Positions 43,360-56,266 of a stretch of 64,000 nucleotides of DNA are shown here, in pieces. The notes beneath the pieces were generated by a model. The model was not told where the DNA came from. It did no database searches and was given only the letters and a program-made list of their open reading frames with translations. A program made the position numbers and the translations under genes. Positions within the stretch are counted from its first letter, which is position 1, and each line of letters starts with the position of its first letter. Origin of the DNA: Hepsetus odoe (taxonomy: Eukaryota; Chordata; Actinopteri; Characiformes; Hepsetidae); contig CM029380.1 in assembly GCA_017165825.1 (NCBI GenBank), forward strand, positions 20,439,572 through 20,503,571, written 5' to 3'.

Positions 43360-43672
43360 TGACCCTGTCAGTAGTTCACTGGTTGTCCTCCGTTGGACCA
43401 CTTTTGGTAGGGACTACATGTTTTGTTTAGGAGATGCTCGGATCCTGTCATGTAGTCACCAAAATCTGCCCCCCAACAGAGAAGCTTAGATCCTTATGCT
43501 CTGTCATTATTCCTGCTCCCAATACATTCACTTTTAGAACTGACTATTTACTTTCTGCCTAATATATACCACCCTGTGACAGGTGCCACTGTATAAAGAT
43601 CAATTTTATCATTTATTTGTCAGTGGTTTGTCAGTGTTAGTGGTTTTAATGTAATGGCTAATCAGTGTCAGA
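43360..43672 (-). mobile_element. Tc1-like element, terminal part (family of 10652)
   Basis: Contains TTGGACCACTTTTGGTAGGG, GGAGATGCTCGGATCCTGTC and ends TTTTAATGTAATGGCTAATC, the terminal inverted-repeat type sequence of the same fish Tc1-like family (compare the inverse GATTCAGCCATAAC at 10652). On the minus strand it is the 5' end with the transposase start region. Degraded. Confidence 0.65.
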
Positions 43673-44780
43673 ACAAAGTCAAAAGCCATTGCACGTTAAC
43701 TTATAGAACAGGACCTTATATCATAGATTACCTGCCATTTCATCCAGTGCATACTGATCACCTATGAGCGCTTTCCACTGTTGATATGACATAGTTGATG
43801 GAATATTACTTGAATAATCAATAAATTAAAACGTTTAAACAAGTAATTCTTAAAAAAATAATTATTTTAACTATTCAAATATTGATTTTTTTTATTCAAC
43901 ATAAGCAACAAATCCTCTTCTGATCCTCCCCAACTTGGACAAAATCCCAAGAGAGCTCCACAAGTGGTGATTTAGGACTTGCAGAGACATAGTTGTGTGA
44001 TATCTGTCCAGCCTCCAGGCACATTGAGTTTATGCTACCTTCTAAAACACATGTTGGAGTGTAGGTAGGAGTTTCCGCATGACTATCCAGCAACTAATCC
44101 CTGCTGTCCCGTCTGCTTGCCTGAGCCCAACTTCACATATACTTTGTTGAGGGAATGGTGCAGACAGATTCTGACCTGGAATAGCACTGGCAGAGATACA
44201 ACATCTTATCTGCTTCACATTGCCAAATGTGTGGTGTAACAATTTTATCAAAGGCCCCAGTCATCCGTTGAAGAGCATTGCCCTTTTTTGACCGTGTTTC
44301 TTCCAAACTAGACACTAATTTACTGACTTCTAAGTTCAACCTAATGTGCCAAGATCCAATTTGTTACACTCTGGAACAATGGACAATACCTTTTAGAACA
44401 GACGATATAAAACAGACTAAAGTTGTTTACAAAGTTTTTGCATGCAGATGCCAAAGTGCATAAAAATAATTAGCCAGAATGGCACCAACACCATATTTGT
44501 ACACAACATGAAACAATAGCCTGCCACAAGCTTCTTAAATTCCTTGCAGTGCAGGACTTCATCTCTGTTCCATTACACAAATTTAGTACACCACCAGTGG
44601 GCATTTAACTGCTAAACATTACATTCTGGGGACATTCTAAAAGAAAGTAATATGTTTTTAATATGTAAATTTCTTTGGAAATGCCCTCATGCATAAGAAT
44701 GACTTTTTTAATTGGGGTTTATTAAGGAATGAACATTTATCCATTGGCTTATAAATTTAAATGTGAAACCTTGACACTGG

Positions 44781-45021
44781 GCAGCGGTGGCCTAGTGGGT
44801 AGGGTGTTGGCCACATGATCGGTGGATCGGGGGTTCAAATCCCTTCCCAGTGGGTTGCCCTGAGGTACCCTTGAGCAAGGTGCCGTCCCCGTCCCGCTCC
44901 TCCCTGCGATGGGCTGGCGACCTGTCCAGGGTGCGTCCCCCGTCCTTGCCCTGTGTACCCTGGGTTGGACACCGGCACTCCCCCGCGACCCCGTTTGGGA
45001 CAAGCGGCAGATAATGGATGG
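44781..45021 (+). mobile_element. tRNA-derived SINE, family B, with perfect 13-bp target-site duplication
   Basis: The head GGTGGCCTAGTGGGTAGG and B box GGGTTCAAATCCC are followed by GCCCTGAGGTACCCTTGAGC (shared with family A), then GATGGGCTGGCGACCTGTCC and ACAAGCGGCAG to GATGGA. The direct repeat ACCTTGACACTGG lies at 44768-44780 and 45022-45034 without mismatch. Confidence 0.95.
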
Positions 45022-47439
45022 ACCTTGACACTGGAACTGTAATAACAACTATAATAACTGTCACAATAACCATCAAATGTTCAGTTTTTTTTGTTGCTCA
45101 TTTTATGCCACTCCAAAGCATATACCTTGGCTAATTACATGTATTTGCAGTAACCTGTAGTAATCTAGTAATCCATTAGTAATCTTGCTTACTGATAAGG
45201 CACAAATGATGGATATTTGCTCATTATTTTTGCAACATAGTTTGGAATAATATGAAAAATTGAAATAAATTGAAATAAATACCTGTCATTCCTCAGCCCA
45301 TTACAAATTAAGCAGCAAAAACATTCTGTCATTGCATAAAAGTGGCTGCTGATATGTCAATATTTCAAATTTGAGTTTCTGCAGATACTGATAACACCAG
45401 ATACAATCCTTTTCCCACTTTGAAACAACTGCGCTGTAAAAAATATGTTTATCTGGATACGATTTGCTTAAATATTTCTAAACAGCTGACATATCAGCAG
45501 TGCTACTATCAGGGCACCTCTAGTAAACAGACAGAGTTTATTAAGTATGGTAAAGTAGGGCTCGACTGACAGCCGTTGACTTAAATCTAGGTTACGAGAA
45601 GATACAGATGATGCTGCTTCTCATTTACATACATAAGCCTGATAGACACCTGGCAAAAAAACTGATTCAATCGCTAGCTTTGTAGAAAGGTTGGAGAACA
45701 TGTGAATGTAGCCTGTACCTGTTTAAAGAATATAAACACTACGAGTGGAAAATAAACAGGAAAGTGTAAGTTGTGGACCCATTAAGAGCATATTAAATGC
45801 ATTTTGCTCGCAAAAATGTTTACATTTACACTGATAAGGGTATCATCATACTTATGATAGTGTTAGCTTTGTGAGATTTTCATGTGTTCTTCAAATTTTA
45901 CAAACATCAATTGACAATAAAGAAAAAGTGTTTGGTGACTTCATATAATTCAATAAACTGTGTTTGGCTTCAGCTAAGAAAGTTACTTAATACAGGAGAG
46001 AAAATGTCTGAATACCATTTTGTTGGTACCAGGTACAAAAACCATTAAAAAAAAGATCATTCAGTCCTGGGCTGATGGCCAGTGGACGTTCTTGTTCTGT
46101 ATTTGGTCCAAAAGATCTTTGCACAATGCAATAGGTTCCTTGTGCAGTGGAAAAAGACCTTAATAACATACAACAATAAATTCATCTTCAATCAGAAGAT
46201 TGTGAACACCAATAGTGAACATCTTTATGGCAGTTTCCTCCATGCTTTAAATTTCATAGGTCTGCTTTCAAGGCCATGTGACTGTGTTTACTTCAGCGGG
46301 CTAAAATCCAAGAGTTCATATGTTTGTGGCCTTGGGTTCAATTTCCTGAGTGTTACTTTGTCTGCTCTGTGTGGGAGCAGAAGCTACACTGCTGCCCCCT
46401 AAACTGCAACTAGCAGAGTCTGATAGCAGTGGCATTGCTGTGTCTGCACCTGCGAGGCCCCTTAATTGTAGTCCCGCACTCCTCTTATGTCAGGACACAA
46501 GCTCATTCACAGCCAGCTCTAGTGTTTGTTTCTGGACAGAGTGGTTCAGACATAGGGGTTAGAACGGGTCACGTGGCTCCAGCAGCTATGCAAGGTCAGA
46601 AATTCCCTACACAGGGCATTGAGTCATTGTGCTTGTGTGGTAATCTCAGACAAACCCTTCAAAAGCGTGAAATATTATAATTATCCCAATATAAATAACT
46701 AGCAGATTATCACAGCACACTTGAAGTGTGACAGTGTGGTACCTGTCATGCTCTTGAGGTGATCCAGACTTTAGGCCAAACAGAGAGGACATTAGATGTC
46801 TGCTTCACACATAATAAATCATACAGTACGTGTGGAGTACACCACAGAGGAAACACCCATCCAAGTGGCCCCAATCACTAACACCCACTCTAGCTACAGT
46901 CGTGCGTCAGGCCAGACTGTGAAACATCCCGGATATGAGCCGGAGAGCTTTTAACAGCAGCTGAAAGTGTTGCTTCACACATGTGATGAAACACACAAGC
47001 TTTCTTTTAACCTTCAGCACTTCACAGATAATCAAGTGCACATTAACATGTTTGAAAGGCTGCCAATCCCAGTGCAAACGCAGCGCCGTCCTGTGTGAAG
47101 GCTGTCACACCCTCATAAATATTATTGCTGAAACAACAAGCACCGTAGCTCGTCATCAAAGATTCCATCTTTTTGCAGGCTTATCGAGCCAGCACACTGA
47201 CATCTGCACTTAATTAGAAAACCCAAGTCTGTCCATGCTCAATAGCTGCAGATTAGTTAAAGCTTATTCTTATCATTAAAACAATCTTGTATTATTTGTA
47301 AGTCCAGCGTTCTGTATTTTCACAGTTACATTTAAAACACATAGAATGTCACTTAAAAAAGTGCATCCAGAAAATATGTCTTCAGCAAGTGCAAATAGGA
47401 TCAAGTTTTCTGCAACAAACACTGCTGAAAAGGCTACTG

Positions 47440-47570
47440 CTGGCAATGAACAGCAAGGTGCCAGAACACACAGTGCATTACAGCCTGGTGCATGTGTGGC
47501 TGTGTAGCTGCAGACCAATCAGAGTGCCCTTGCTGTGCATTGTCCAGAGACAGTCTTACCTTGTTAGATA
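47440..47570 (+). mobile_element. Tc1-like transposase fragment
   Basis: The plus frame reads VPEHTVHYSLVHVWLCSCRP then IRVPLLCIVQRQ, resembling the EYTVHRSLLRMGL...RRPVRVPML stretch of the Tc1 family seen at 11100-11475 (minus). Short and isolated. Confidence 0.5.
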
Positions 47571-49869
47571 AAGGAACCCCAGGTGTTCATGGTTAGAAGA
47601 CAGAAAAGGCTTTCTTTTGGCATACTTTCCAAACAGCTTGGAAGGTGAGCAACTCCATTTTCTGAACTCTGTGACACTTTGCTCTCTGTAATCATCCTTC
47701 TTGGTGTATATGGATGTAGAAAAACATCTTCAGGCTGCTTCACTTGTTCTATATCACTGACCTTATAATGATCTAATAATGTGGAGTTTTAGGCTGTAGA
47801 GATTTTTACTGGTAGTGCCTGATTTATGAAGGTCAGCATGATTTTGTTGATTTTCCACGTGTTGATGGCAGACTATTGGAATCTGGCCTCTGTGCCACCT
47901 CATATTTATACCCCAATTGAACAGAAATATAGGAATGATAGCTTAAGAGTTCTGGCACACTTGATATTATAAAGTACATAAAATGAATAGAATGTAAATG
48001 TAAACCTACTATAGTTGCATTTCGTTCAACGGCAACAGTTGTGAGATGTTTTTTATGTTTTTTGCTTTCTCAGACTTAATTTATGTCGATTAAAGATGAG
48101 ATTTCTCTCCTATTTTCTGTCTGAGATGAAGCAAATCAACCATAGTGGCAATATTTAGGACCTCTATTTACTCCTATTGACCATGAATGCTTGACTGAGT
48201 AGATCTTCTGGACCCAGCCTTTCCATAAACACAGTGTGTGCTCCTGTGCTGCCGGAAATATTCTGCTAAGCTATTACGAGGCATGGCGGCATGATGCCAC
48301 ACCAGAGGCAGATCCTTATCATCTGCTGGAAGGTATTAGCCGGAGCAGATGTGTCAAATGAATTTGGTCAAGGCCCAGCGCATTGAAAACAATACGGCTA
48401 ACTCCACACCAGTCATGCCTTAGATAGCGGAGATAAAAGGAGATTTGTCAAACTGCGTTTGTGGCGCTTGTGCGAGACTAATGATCATATCAGGTCTGAG
48501 CTCCATCCCCCAGACAGCCGGTGGGACTGCCAGCTCTGTTGATACGTAGATTTCTAAGGAAATGGAGTCCATATGGTCAAATGAGATCACTAGGAACAAC
48601 AAAGCTGCATTTCACCATCACGTTTTCAGAGTTCATTTTCAATCACTAACCTGTTTAAAATAATTGCTAGTAGTGCAGATTTCCTTATGGAGACACTATA
48701 ATGTTAATATATAATCATACATAACATTGAGGTCTGCCTTGAAGGTGAGTTTTTAGTTTCTTCTCATGTGCTTGACATATCAGAACGTAGGGTGGTGCAC
48801 AGTTATACATCTGAACAGTCTTGGGTGTGAGACATGGATGACAGGTCTTTGACTGATCTTTCATTTCCAGCTTCAGTTAACATGGCATGGCTTTGCAAAC
48901 TCTGCCTTGAAATGTCCACAAAACAGAATTGGAATTGAAAGTAGATTTTTTATTGCACTGTTTGCCATCTGTAATGGATTGAACCCAAGAAGCAAATCAG
49001 TAAGTGATGCAGAAACAGACCACACAGACAGAGTGTGGGGGTCAGACTGTCCCAGTAGAGTGGTCCAGAGATAGCATCTCAGCTTGGTTTTCAGTACACC
49101 ACGCTTAATTGGGACAATTAGAGGTTGCCTAACTTCCGAAGTATGTTTTTCTCCCCTTAAAGTCATCTCAATCCAATTCCCTCCCCAAAACCTGCTCCCT
49201 AGAGTAAAACGTTGTAGAAGTTCCAAAATTTGATGCCTAAAGAGGTGTTCTTAGTAATGATGTGGTGCAATATTTTAAACAAAGTGTTTTCAGTAATCAA
49301 ATCATATTTATTAACTATGGACACACCATTGAAAGAAGTGGAATTGCACCCTCATAATCTTATCTGTCACATGAGCAAAGAAAACCCCAAAAAACACAAA
49401 AATAAAACATGTCTTCTCCTTAAAAACATCTGTCTTTGCTCATGTAGATCTGGCATTGTTCCACGTGAGGACAAATAAGCAAGGAAGAGTGGGCGATCTA
49501 AGAAATTTCCTCTGTTGTTGTTGACCTGAACATTCCTGGTAACTTAGCTTCCTCTTGGTGGGCAGCAGTAAACCAACCTTACCTTTGTATATGTCATAGG
49601 GTGACAAACAAGGTAGATAGATGGCAAGCAGCATGACCTTGTTTAGCCTTGTTGAAATATAAAATACTTGAAGGTTATCTTGTGCTTTAAAGTATTTTTA
49701 TTAAGAATATTAGTTGTGTACAAATGTTCAAATATTTTATGAGTGTTAAGAATTGTATTTGATGGACAATCTTCAGTGCTCAGTGTGCAGATGGTTTTTG
49801 AGCTTTTGAGATCTGTCTGATAAATCCATTAGTGCTGATTTCAGGAGAGCTTTGAGCTGGCTAATGCAA

Positions 49870-49908
49870 AATCTCTCTCTCTCTATCTCTCTCTCTCTCT
49901 CTCTCTGT
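49870..49908 (+). repeat. (CT)n / (TA)n short microsatellite
   Basis: CTCTCTCTAT then CTCTCTCTCT, followed by GTATATAGATATATACATAT. Confidence 0.9.
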
Positions 49909-50393
49909 ATATAGATATATACATATGGAGAGAGAATAGGAAAGATATGCTTGGCCAAACCCTACAAGAAACACTAGTTTCTAGTTTCAACCTGCGTATG
50001 TTAATCCGCTCACCGAAAGGTTTGACCTGCAAAATAGATTACCTAACATATTCAGAGAAAGTGACGAAAAGTACAGGCCATCGGCCAATTCACTTCTCAT
50101 CCTGCTTTAGTTATCTCCCTGAATCACTTCACTACAAGTGCACTCAACGCTCAGATTGTTTCCATTTTTTTTTGCACATGTGCAATCACGTGCAAAATAT
50201 TGACGTATTTTTTAATGTGTTTTTTGCAGACTTCCCACGTGAGATGTTTGTAAGGGTTCTACACAAAATGTTAATTTAAGAGCTTGTTAAGTAAAGCTTC
50301 TTATGAACTTGTTAACACTGATGATTGTACAGTACTATGCAAAGGTTTGCGGTACCCTAGAAAAATAGATTTAAAAAGCTGGTTAATTGTTCT

Positions 50394-50630
50394 GGCGCAG
50401 CAGTGGCCTAGTGGTAGGGATGAGGCTCCAGGATTGGAAGGTTGTGGGTTTGAATCCAAGACCAGTTGGTTGCTCTTAGGCACCCTTGAGCAATAACTGC
50501 TCCCTGGGTGTTTTAAATAGCTGTCCCCTGCTGCACAGTATGTGTGGGTGAAAAGCAGAGGCTGCATTTCATTGTGTCACTGTGTGCTGTGCCGTGTTTC
50601 AGAATGACAAAATAGTCACTTTCACTTCAC
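50394..50630 (+). mobile_element. SINE family A
   Basis: Head GCGCAGCAGTGGCCTAGTGG, B box GGGTTTGAATCC, body CACCCTTGAGCAATAACTGC, tail AAATAGTCACTTTCACTTCA. It directly precedes an RTE copy. Confidence 0.85.
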
Positions 50631-50669
50631 TTCAATCAGATGCTGCTGATGCAATTGTAAAGTTTACTG

Positions 50670-52341
50670 AGGGAGGATGAGAGAAAGAAAGAGTGGAAGT
50701 GAGAGTAGGGACTTTGAATGTTGGCAGCATGACTGGTAAAGGTAGAGAGTTATGATGGAGAGAAGGAAGGTTGACATTTTGTGTGTGCAAGAGACTAGAT
50801 GGAAGGCTAGTAAGGCCAGGTGTATTGGAGGAGGGTTTAAATTGTTTTACCCTGGTGTGGCTAGAAGGAGGAATAGGGTAGGTGTTAATCCTTATGGAAG
50901 AGTATGTGGAGAGTGTTTTGGAGGTGAAGAGGGTGTCAGGGAGGGTTATGACTTATAAGACTTATAAGGTAGACTTATAAGAGTGGAGGAAGATGCTCAC
51001 AGGTGGAATATATCCTTTGCAGGACAGTCAGTCTGAAGGAGATTGGAAACTGTAAAGCAGTGACAGGGGAGAGTGTAGCTAAACAGCATAGGATTGTGGT
51101 CTGTAGGATGAGCTTGGAGGTCAAGAATAGGAGGAAAGTGAGGGCAGAGTCGAGGATCAAGTGGTGGAAGCTGAAGAAGGAGGACTGCAAGATTTAATTC
51201 AGGCATGAGTAACTATAGAGGGATAAAGTTGATCAGCCACAGCATGAAGTTATGAGAAAGTGAACAGCAGTATGGTTTTATGCCAAGAAAGAGCACTACA
51301 GATGCAATGTTTGCTCTGAGGATGTTGATGGAGAAGTACAGAGAAGGTCAGAAGGAGTTACATTGTGCCTTTGTGGACTTGGAGAAAGCATATGACAGGG
51401 TGCCTAGAGAGGAGTTGTGGTTTTTGTTTGAGGAAGTCTGGTGTTACAGAGAAGTATGTGAGAGTAGTTCAGGATAGGGTGGTGGTGGTCTAGTGGTAGG
51501 ATACTTGCCTGTGGACCAATGGCTCAAGAAGTCCCAGGTTTGAATCCCACCTCTAGCACTACCACCACTGGGTCCCTGAGCAAGACCCTTAACCCTGAGT
51601 TGCTCCAGGGGGACTGTCCCTGTAATTAGGACATGTAAGTCGCTCTGGATAAGAGCGTCTGCTAAATGCCGTAAATGTAAATGTAATATGTATGATGGCA
51701 GCGTAACAGTAGTGAGATCTGCAGTGGGAGTGACGGATGCATTTAAGGTAGAGGTTGGATCAAGGATCAGCACTGAGCCCATTCTTGTTTGCAATAGTAA
51801 TGGACAGGTTGACGGATGAAAGGTGGAGGTGTGTAAATACTTGGGATCAACAGTTCAGAGTAACGGCGAGTGTATAAGAGAGGTGAAGAAGAGAGTGCAG
51901 GCAGGTTGGAATGGGTGGAGAAGAGACCAGATATGTTGTATGGGTTGGAGACGGTGGCACTGACGAAAAGACAGGAGGTGTCAGAGTTGAAGATGCTGAG
52001 ATTTTCGTTGGGTGTGACGAGGATGGACAGGATTAGAAATTAGTATATTAAAGGGACAGCTCAGGTTAGACGTCTTGGAGACAAGGTTAGAGAAGCAAGG
52101 TTGCGTTGGTTTGGACATGTCCGGAGGAGAGACGAGGATTATATTGGAAGGAGGATGTTGAAGATGGAGATGCCAGGAAAGAGGAGAAGAGGAAGACCAA
52201 AGAGGTTTATGGACGTGGTGAGAGAGGACATGCAGGTGGTTGGTTTGAAGCAGGAAGATGCAGTGGACCGGAAGAAATGGAGACGGTTGATCTGCTGTGG
52301 CAACCCCTAAATGGGAGCAGCCGAAAGAAAAAGAAGAAGAC
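50670..52341 (+). mobile_element. RTE-type non-LTR retrotransposon (LINE), decayed, with nested SINE
   Basis: The largest retrotransposon copy. In order: endonuclease N-terminus (MERRKVDILCVQETRWKASK), RT fragments (NYRGIKLI-like start, then HCAFVDLEKAYDRVPREELW), a SINE insertion (51477-51686), a frame continuing as MYDGSVT..VGVTDAF, then the C-terminal region (RWFGHVRRRDEDYIGRRMLK, GKRRRGRPKRFMDVVREDM) and a (GAA)-rich 3' tail. The endonuclease words are those known from RTE elements and the RTE-derived domain of ruminant CFDP2. Large internal deletions and frameshifts; the catalytic FADD core was not seen, so it is inactive. Confidence 0.88.
51477..51686 (+). mobile_element. tRNA-derived SINE, family C, nested in the RTE copy
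   Basis: Head GGTGGTCTAGTGGTAGGATA, B box GGTTTGAATCCC, then CCTGAGCAAGACCCTTAACC and the tail AGTCGCTCTGGATAAGAGCG followed by TCTGCTAAATGCCGTAAATG, a tail very widespread in teleost SINEs. It interrupts the RTE coding order exactly between GTTCAGGATA and TGTATGATGG. Confidence 0.9.
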
Positions 52342-53175
52342 TGAGATAGCATGATGGTGAGAATTCTGGAACTAAATCTGTTTCCTTAAAATCAACTCAT
52401 ACCAACTACTTAAATGAATTCCTGTTATTTTCTCTCATCATCTATAACTTCATAAATTTGAAATGATTCTGATGATATGCTGTTCACACATGAGAAAGGT
52501 GTTCTGATATTTCTGTTAGAAAGATATAGACCAGTTGGCTTATTGCCTTTGAGCTCATTAAGACAGCACATGTTTGGATTTAGCTAACGCTTTATTTGGT
52601 ACGCAGTGTTTTATGTATTGCTTTGGTTCCTTTCCTTTCAGATCTAAAGGAACCAATTAATGATGCATTCTTAAAACTTTCTAGCAAGGTTTCAAATTTA
52701 GAGGAGCTGTGAAAGCAATTAGGGTTTTTATGGGACCAAAAATGGTTTGGGATCATATATTAGAAACAAAAGCTTTTTTCTGTAATATCTCTCCAAAGAT
52801 ATCTTATTTTTCCCCACAAAACACTGACAAATCCCCAGAGTTGACCTCATAAAGAATTCATTGCAGTTATACTGAGTAATTGTGTTATAAACAGGAATTC
52901 GTAAAATATCTTAACCACCAAAGCCCCTCCTAGTCCTAATCTTAACCAATTAGGCCTGTTTTTATGAGCTGCATCCTGTGGATTTCAATGATTTTGTGCT
53001 GATAGGATATAATTAGAGCACCATTGTGTCTGATTACAGCTGGAATCACCTTTCTAGAACACACAACATGTTTTCCCCCAATTAACAGTTTTGCTTTTTA
53101 AAATATGATTTTTAAAAATATTTTTCTTGCTTGCTTTTCTGTGATAAGTAAATGTTCAATGCTTAATCGAGTTCT

Positions 53176-53412
53176 GGGGCAGCAGTGGCCTAGTGGTTAG
53201 GTAGTTGGCCCCAGGATCAGACGGTCGTGAGTTTGAATCCCAGACCAGAAGGTTGCCCTGAGGTACCCTTGAGCAAGGTACCGTCCCTGTCACTGCACCC
53301 CTTTCAATAGCTGCCCCCTGCTGCACATGTATGGGTTAAATGCAGAGGTCTAATTTTGTTGTGGCTCACTGTGTGCTGTCCTGTGTGTTTCACAATGACA
53401 AGAATAGTCACT
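53176..53412 (+). mobile_element. SINE family A, well preserved
   Basis: GGGGCAGCAGTGGCCTAGTG, GTTTGAATCCCAGACCAGAA, GGTTGCCCTGAGGTACCCTT, GCTGCCCCCTGCTGCACATG and GACAAGAATAGTCACTG. Confidence 0.88.
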
Positions 53413-54376
53413 GTTAATCTCATATTATGAGCTCAGACTTGCTCTGTGATCACACTGACTCAGTGGTGACTCTAATCAGTATTCATATTAAACGCTATGA
53501 ATTGACGGATATCAACCTAAACACTGGGTTTGGAGTCTGATCAGCAATTGTCAGAAGTGAATCAAGGGCTGTCAGAGAAGGAAGAGTTTCAGGCAGCCCC
53601 AGCAGCAGAGAGCAGGCCCGGAAACAGCAGGGAGACACTATAGAAACAACTATTTTTTTTTTTACGGAATTGTTATGGTCTTTTTGAACAAACATTTAAT
53701 TCTAGTCCCACCGTAATAAAAGGACGCTTACATCGGAATATAAACATCTCCCAAAGTTAAACCAGATGCGGCGTGCAGTCAGGAGTGCCTCTCTCCAGGC
53801 TGGTGGAAAAAAAACAAGTGAGCTATTTCATACAGGAAAATGAGTCAGTGGCCCTCTCTCACCTCACCCACCGTGAGCCAGAAGCTCCTCAAAGAGACGT
53901 GCGTTTCACTGCACTGTCATAGGATGAGTTCGGTGTCTGGGCACAGCTGTCGCTGGTTTCTGTTTGCTAAAGGTCTGTAACTCCTTAAACCCAAACCTCA
54001 GGGTAAATCCTGGGCTTTCTGTGGTTTGCCTTTGTTGATGCCTAAAACTGTAAACGATGCATTAACTCACCACTGAAGGACTGCGGCTTTTGGACCATAC
54101 CAGATTATTCCATCAAAACATTTCATTAGCGCTCAGTATTGTATCCGAATGCAGAATGGTGTCTCTTCGAGCAGGAAAACCGCATGCCGTCTGTAGTCAC
54201 ATGAAAATAAAATGTTCCTGCTTCCTTAAACCTACCTCGATTTTTTATCAACATGGCTTTGTTAGAAATGACAAGCAAGTGAAGTTTTTGTTTTAATCTG
54301 AGATAAAATGTAAATACAAAAATACAAAAATAAGTTGATACATTAAGAAATTTCACAGTAGATACACAGGTACTGT

Positions 54377-54402
<26 letters not shown>
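54377..54402 (+). repeat. Poly(A) tract
   Basis: 26 consecutive A bases; no retrogene body recognised upstream. Confidence 0.95.
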
Positions 54403-54407
<5 letters not shown>

Positions 54408-55622
54408 AACCATATTTACAAGGATACATATCCAAATAATGGGATACCAGTACTTGGATAACACAACAGAAGTGGAAACTGTTCTGTCACATATTCACAA
54501 TACAAAATGTAAAACATCTGCTATACTTTATTACTATGTAGAGGTTTACTAAACATCAATCAACAAGACTCATGACAGCGGCTCTGAACGGTTTCTGATT
54601 ATGACTAAGTGATGCATTCAAGTAACCAATAAATGCACACTCACACAATGTCAAAAACAGGAAGACAGTAGAATGTAATGGGCATTTTTGGTCCGACACA
54701 GCCTCCTTATGAGAATAAACCATTGCCATAATAGCAAACTGATCATTTCATTGCTTTCATTGCACGAGCGGCTCAGTTTGGCTTTCATGCAAATGCAGCG
54801 CACACATAAGCAGCATAGTCTGGGGCTTGAAAGCTCTTCTACTGCGGCTGCAAAATCCCTCAGAGTGGAACTCCACACGCACTCTGCTTTGGCTTCATCT
54901 CTAATATAAATAGTCTCCAGAGTGCGTAAGAATTCGGCCTCGGCTGCCACATGGTTTGCTGATGGAGGTGCGCTTTGGGGAGCCAGTGTTAGAAGGGCTT
55001 AAAGGACGTGATTTATTGACCTTACCTGTTATTCTAATTATTATTTTTCTTTTCCTTCTGTCTTGCATACAGTGCAACCGACTCTTCCATGCTCCACCCA
55101 GAACTGCACTCTGCCATAGCAACTGTTGCCAGGTTGGACAAGCTTTATGGAACATCAGCAGAAATCTCTGTCAGGCTAATTTGTAACACAGGTTGCGTTT
55201 CTAGTTTGATGGCGAAGCTATGTTGGAACAGACTGAAACTAGGTAACGTAGAAATTACAATGAGAAAAGCATCTGCGCTATTATGGCAGACTTACTCTTT
55301 CATTTTTACATTTTGAAAACCGAACCGAACGTTATTTTAAATTAGGCTGAATAGGAAATTTACAGAAGGTGAATTCTTGGGGGAATCGAACCCTTCTACA
55401 AAAACCTGCAAAATTCCTGGGCACTGTTTTTTAGACAAGCTTCATGCATTGATTGAGAATACAAGCAACCGCCTGATGAGGAAGTTCCTGTCAGATGGTA
55501 AGCAATGGCAGCTCAGTGCCAGGTTGCTTTACAGATGGTCTCACGGTTGGCCAAATATGTCAGTGTGTCTGTTGAAAGCTTCAAATAAAGCATTGAATGG
55601 TTTTAAGCTTAGGAGGTCCGGG

Positions 55623-55628
55623 TTTATT
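55623..55628 (-). terminator. Candidate fstl3 poly(A) signal AATAAA
   Basis: TTTATT on the plus strand, the first AATAAA downstream of the fstl3 stop, implying a 3' UTR of about 640 bases (55600-56266). There is no other support. Confidence 0.35.
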
Positions 55629-56266
55629 CCAAAAGCAATTGCTTGTTGGTGCTACATTTTTTTTTTAAAAAGGTTCTGTAAAACCTGCTCAGTTTAGCAG
55701 CACATTTGGGAACAGGGCATGGAGAGGTCAAAAGGGGATCAATCTGGCAAAACTGACAGCATTTTCTTAATTTCCCTTTTACGGTGAATTGCAAAGGAGA
55801 GCACTGTCACTGACATATGTTTACACGGTTTACATGAATCTGGAAACAGAAGCATGATCTAATTTTTCATGAACCTGTATTGTATTATACGTGTTCTGCA
55901 AATGAACGTACAATGACACAATAAATATCTCTATTAATGCAGCTGTTCTGGGAATATGCAATGAAAAGAACGATAAATTAAGCAAGCTTTTGGAGAATGG
56001 ACTTTCCCCAATAAATAAGAGCAGTAATGTATTTACAATATGCACATTGACAGGCCCAAATCTGATAACGCTTTATCCCTTCAGTTCTTCACAAAAGATT
56101 AACATACCAGATAGCAAGGGAGACACACATTTCTCTTGCAATATGTTCTGCATGCTTCTGTGTCTATCAGTGGTTCATTACTGAACAGAGGACACTTTTG
56201 GGTACTTATGCCATGTGTTGTCAGTGGATGTATGAGGAAACGAAGCTTATGCAAAGCCAATGCCTT

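Larger units (their letters stand above)
37501..55600. other. fstl3-bsg intergenic region, no gene recognised
   Basis: 18 kb with microsatellites, Tc1-like remnants (42640-42985, 43360-43672, 47440-47570), RTE copies (39669-39947, 50670-52341) and SINEs. The stretches 37800-38640, 38760-39660, 45035-47430, 47580-50390, 52350-53170 and 53420-55600 contain only short ORFs with no splice-supported family content. Confidence 0.6.

Noticed and set aside
42640..43672. A single Tc1 element spanning both remnants
   Set aside because: The 42640 part is plus-strand and belongs to a different Tc1 family from the minus-strand terminal part at 43360, with another repeat fragment between them.
48873..49226. 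117-aa minus-strand ORF
   Set aside because: No motif recognised and no flanking splice sites that connect to a gene; probably chance or old transposon.
55377..55697. 106-aa plus-strand ORF
   Set aside because: No recognisable domain, no splice context, and it lies in and beyond the presumed 3' end of fstl3 on the opposite strand.
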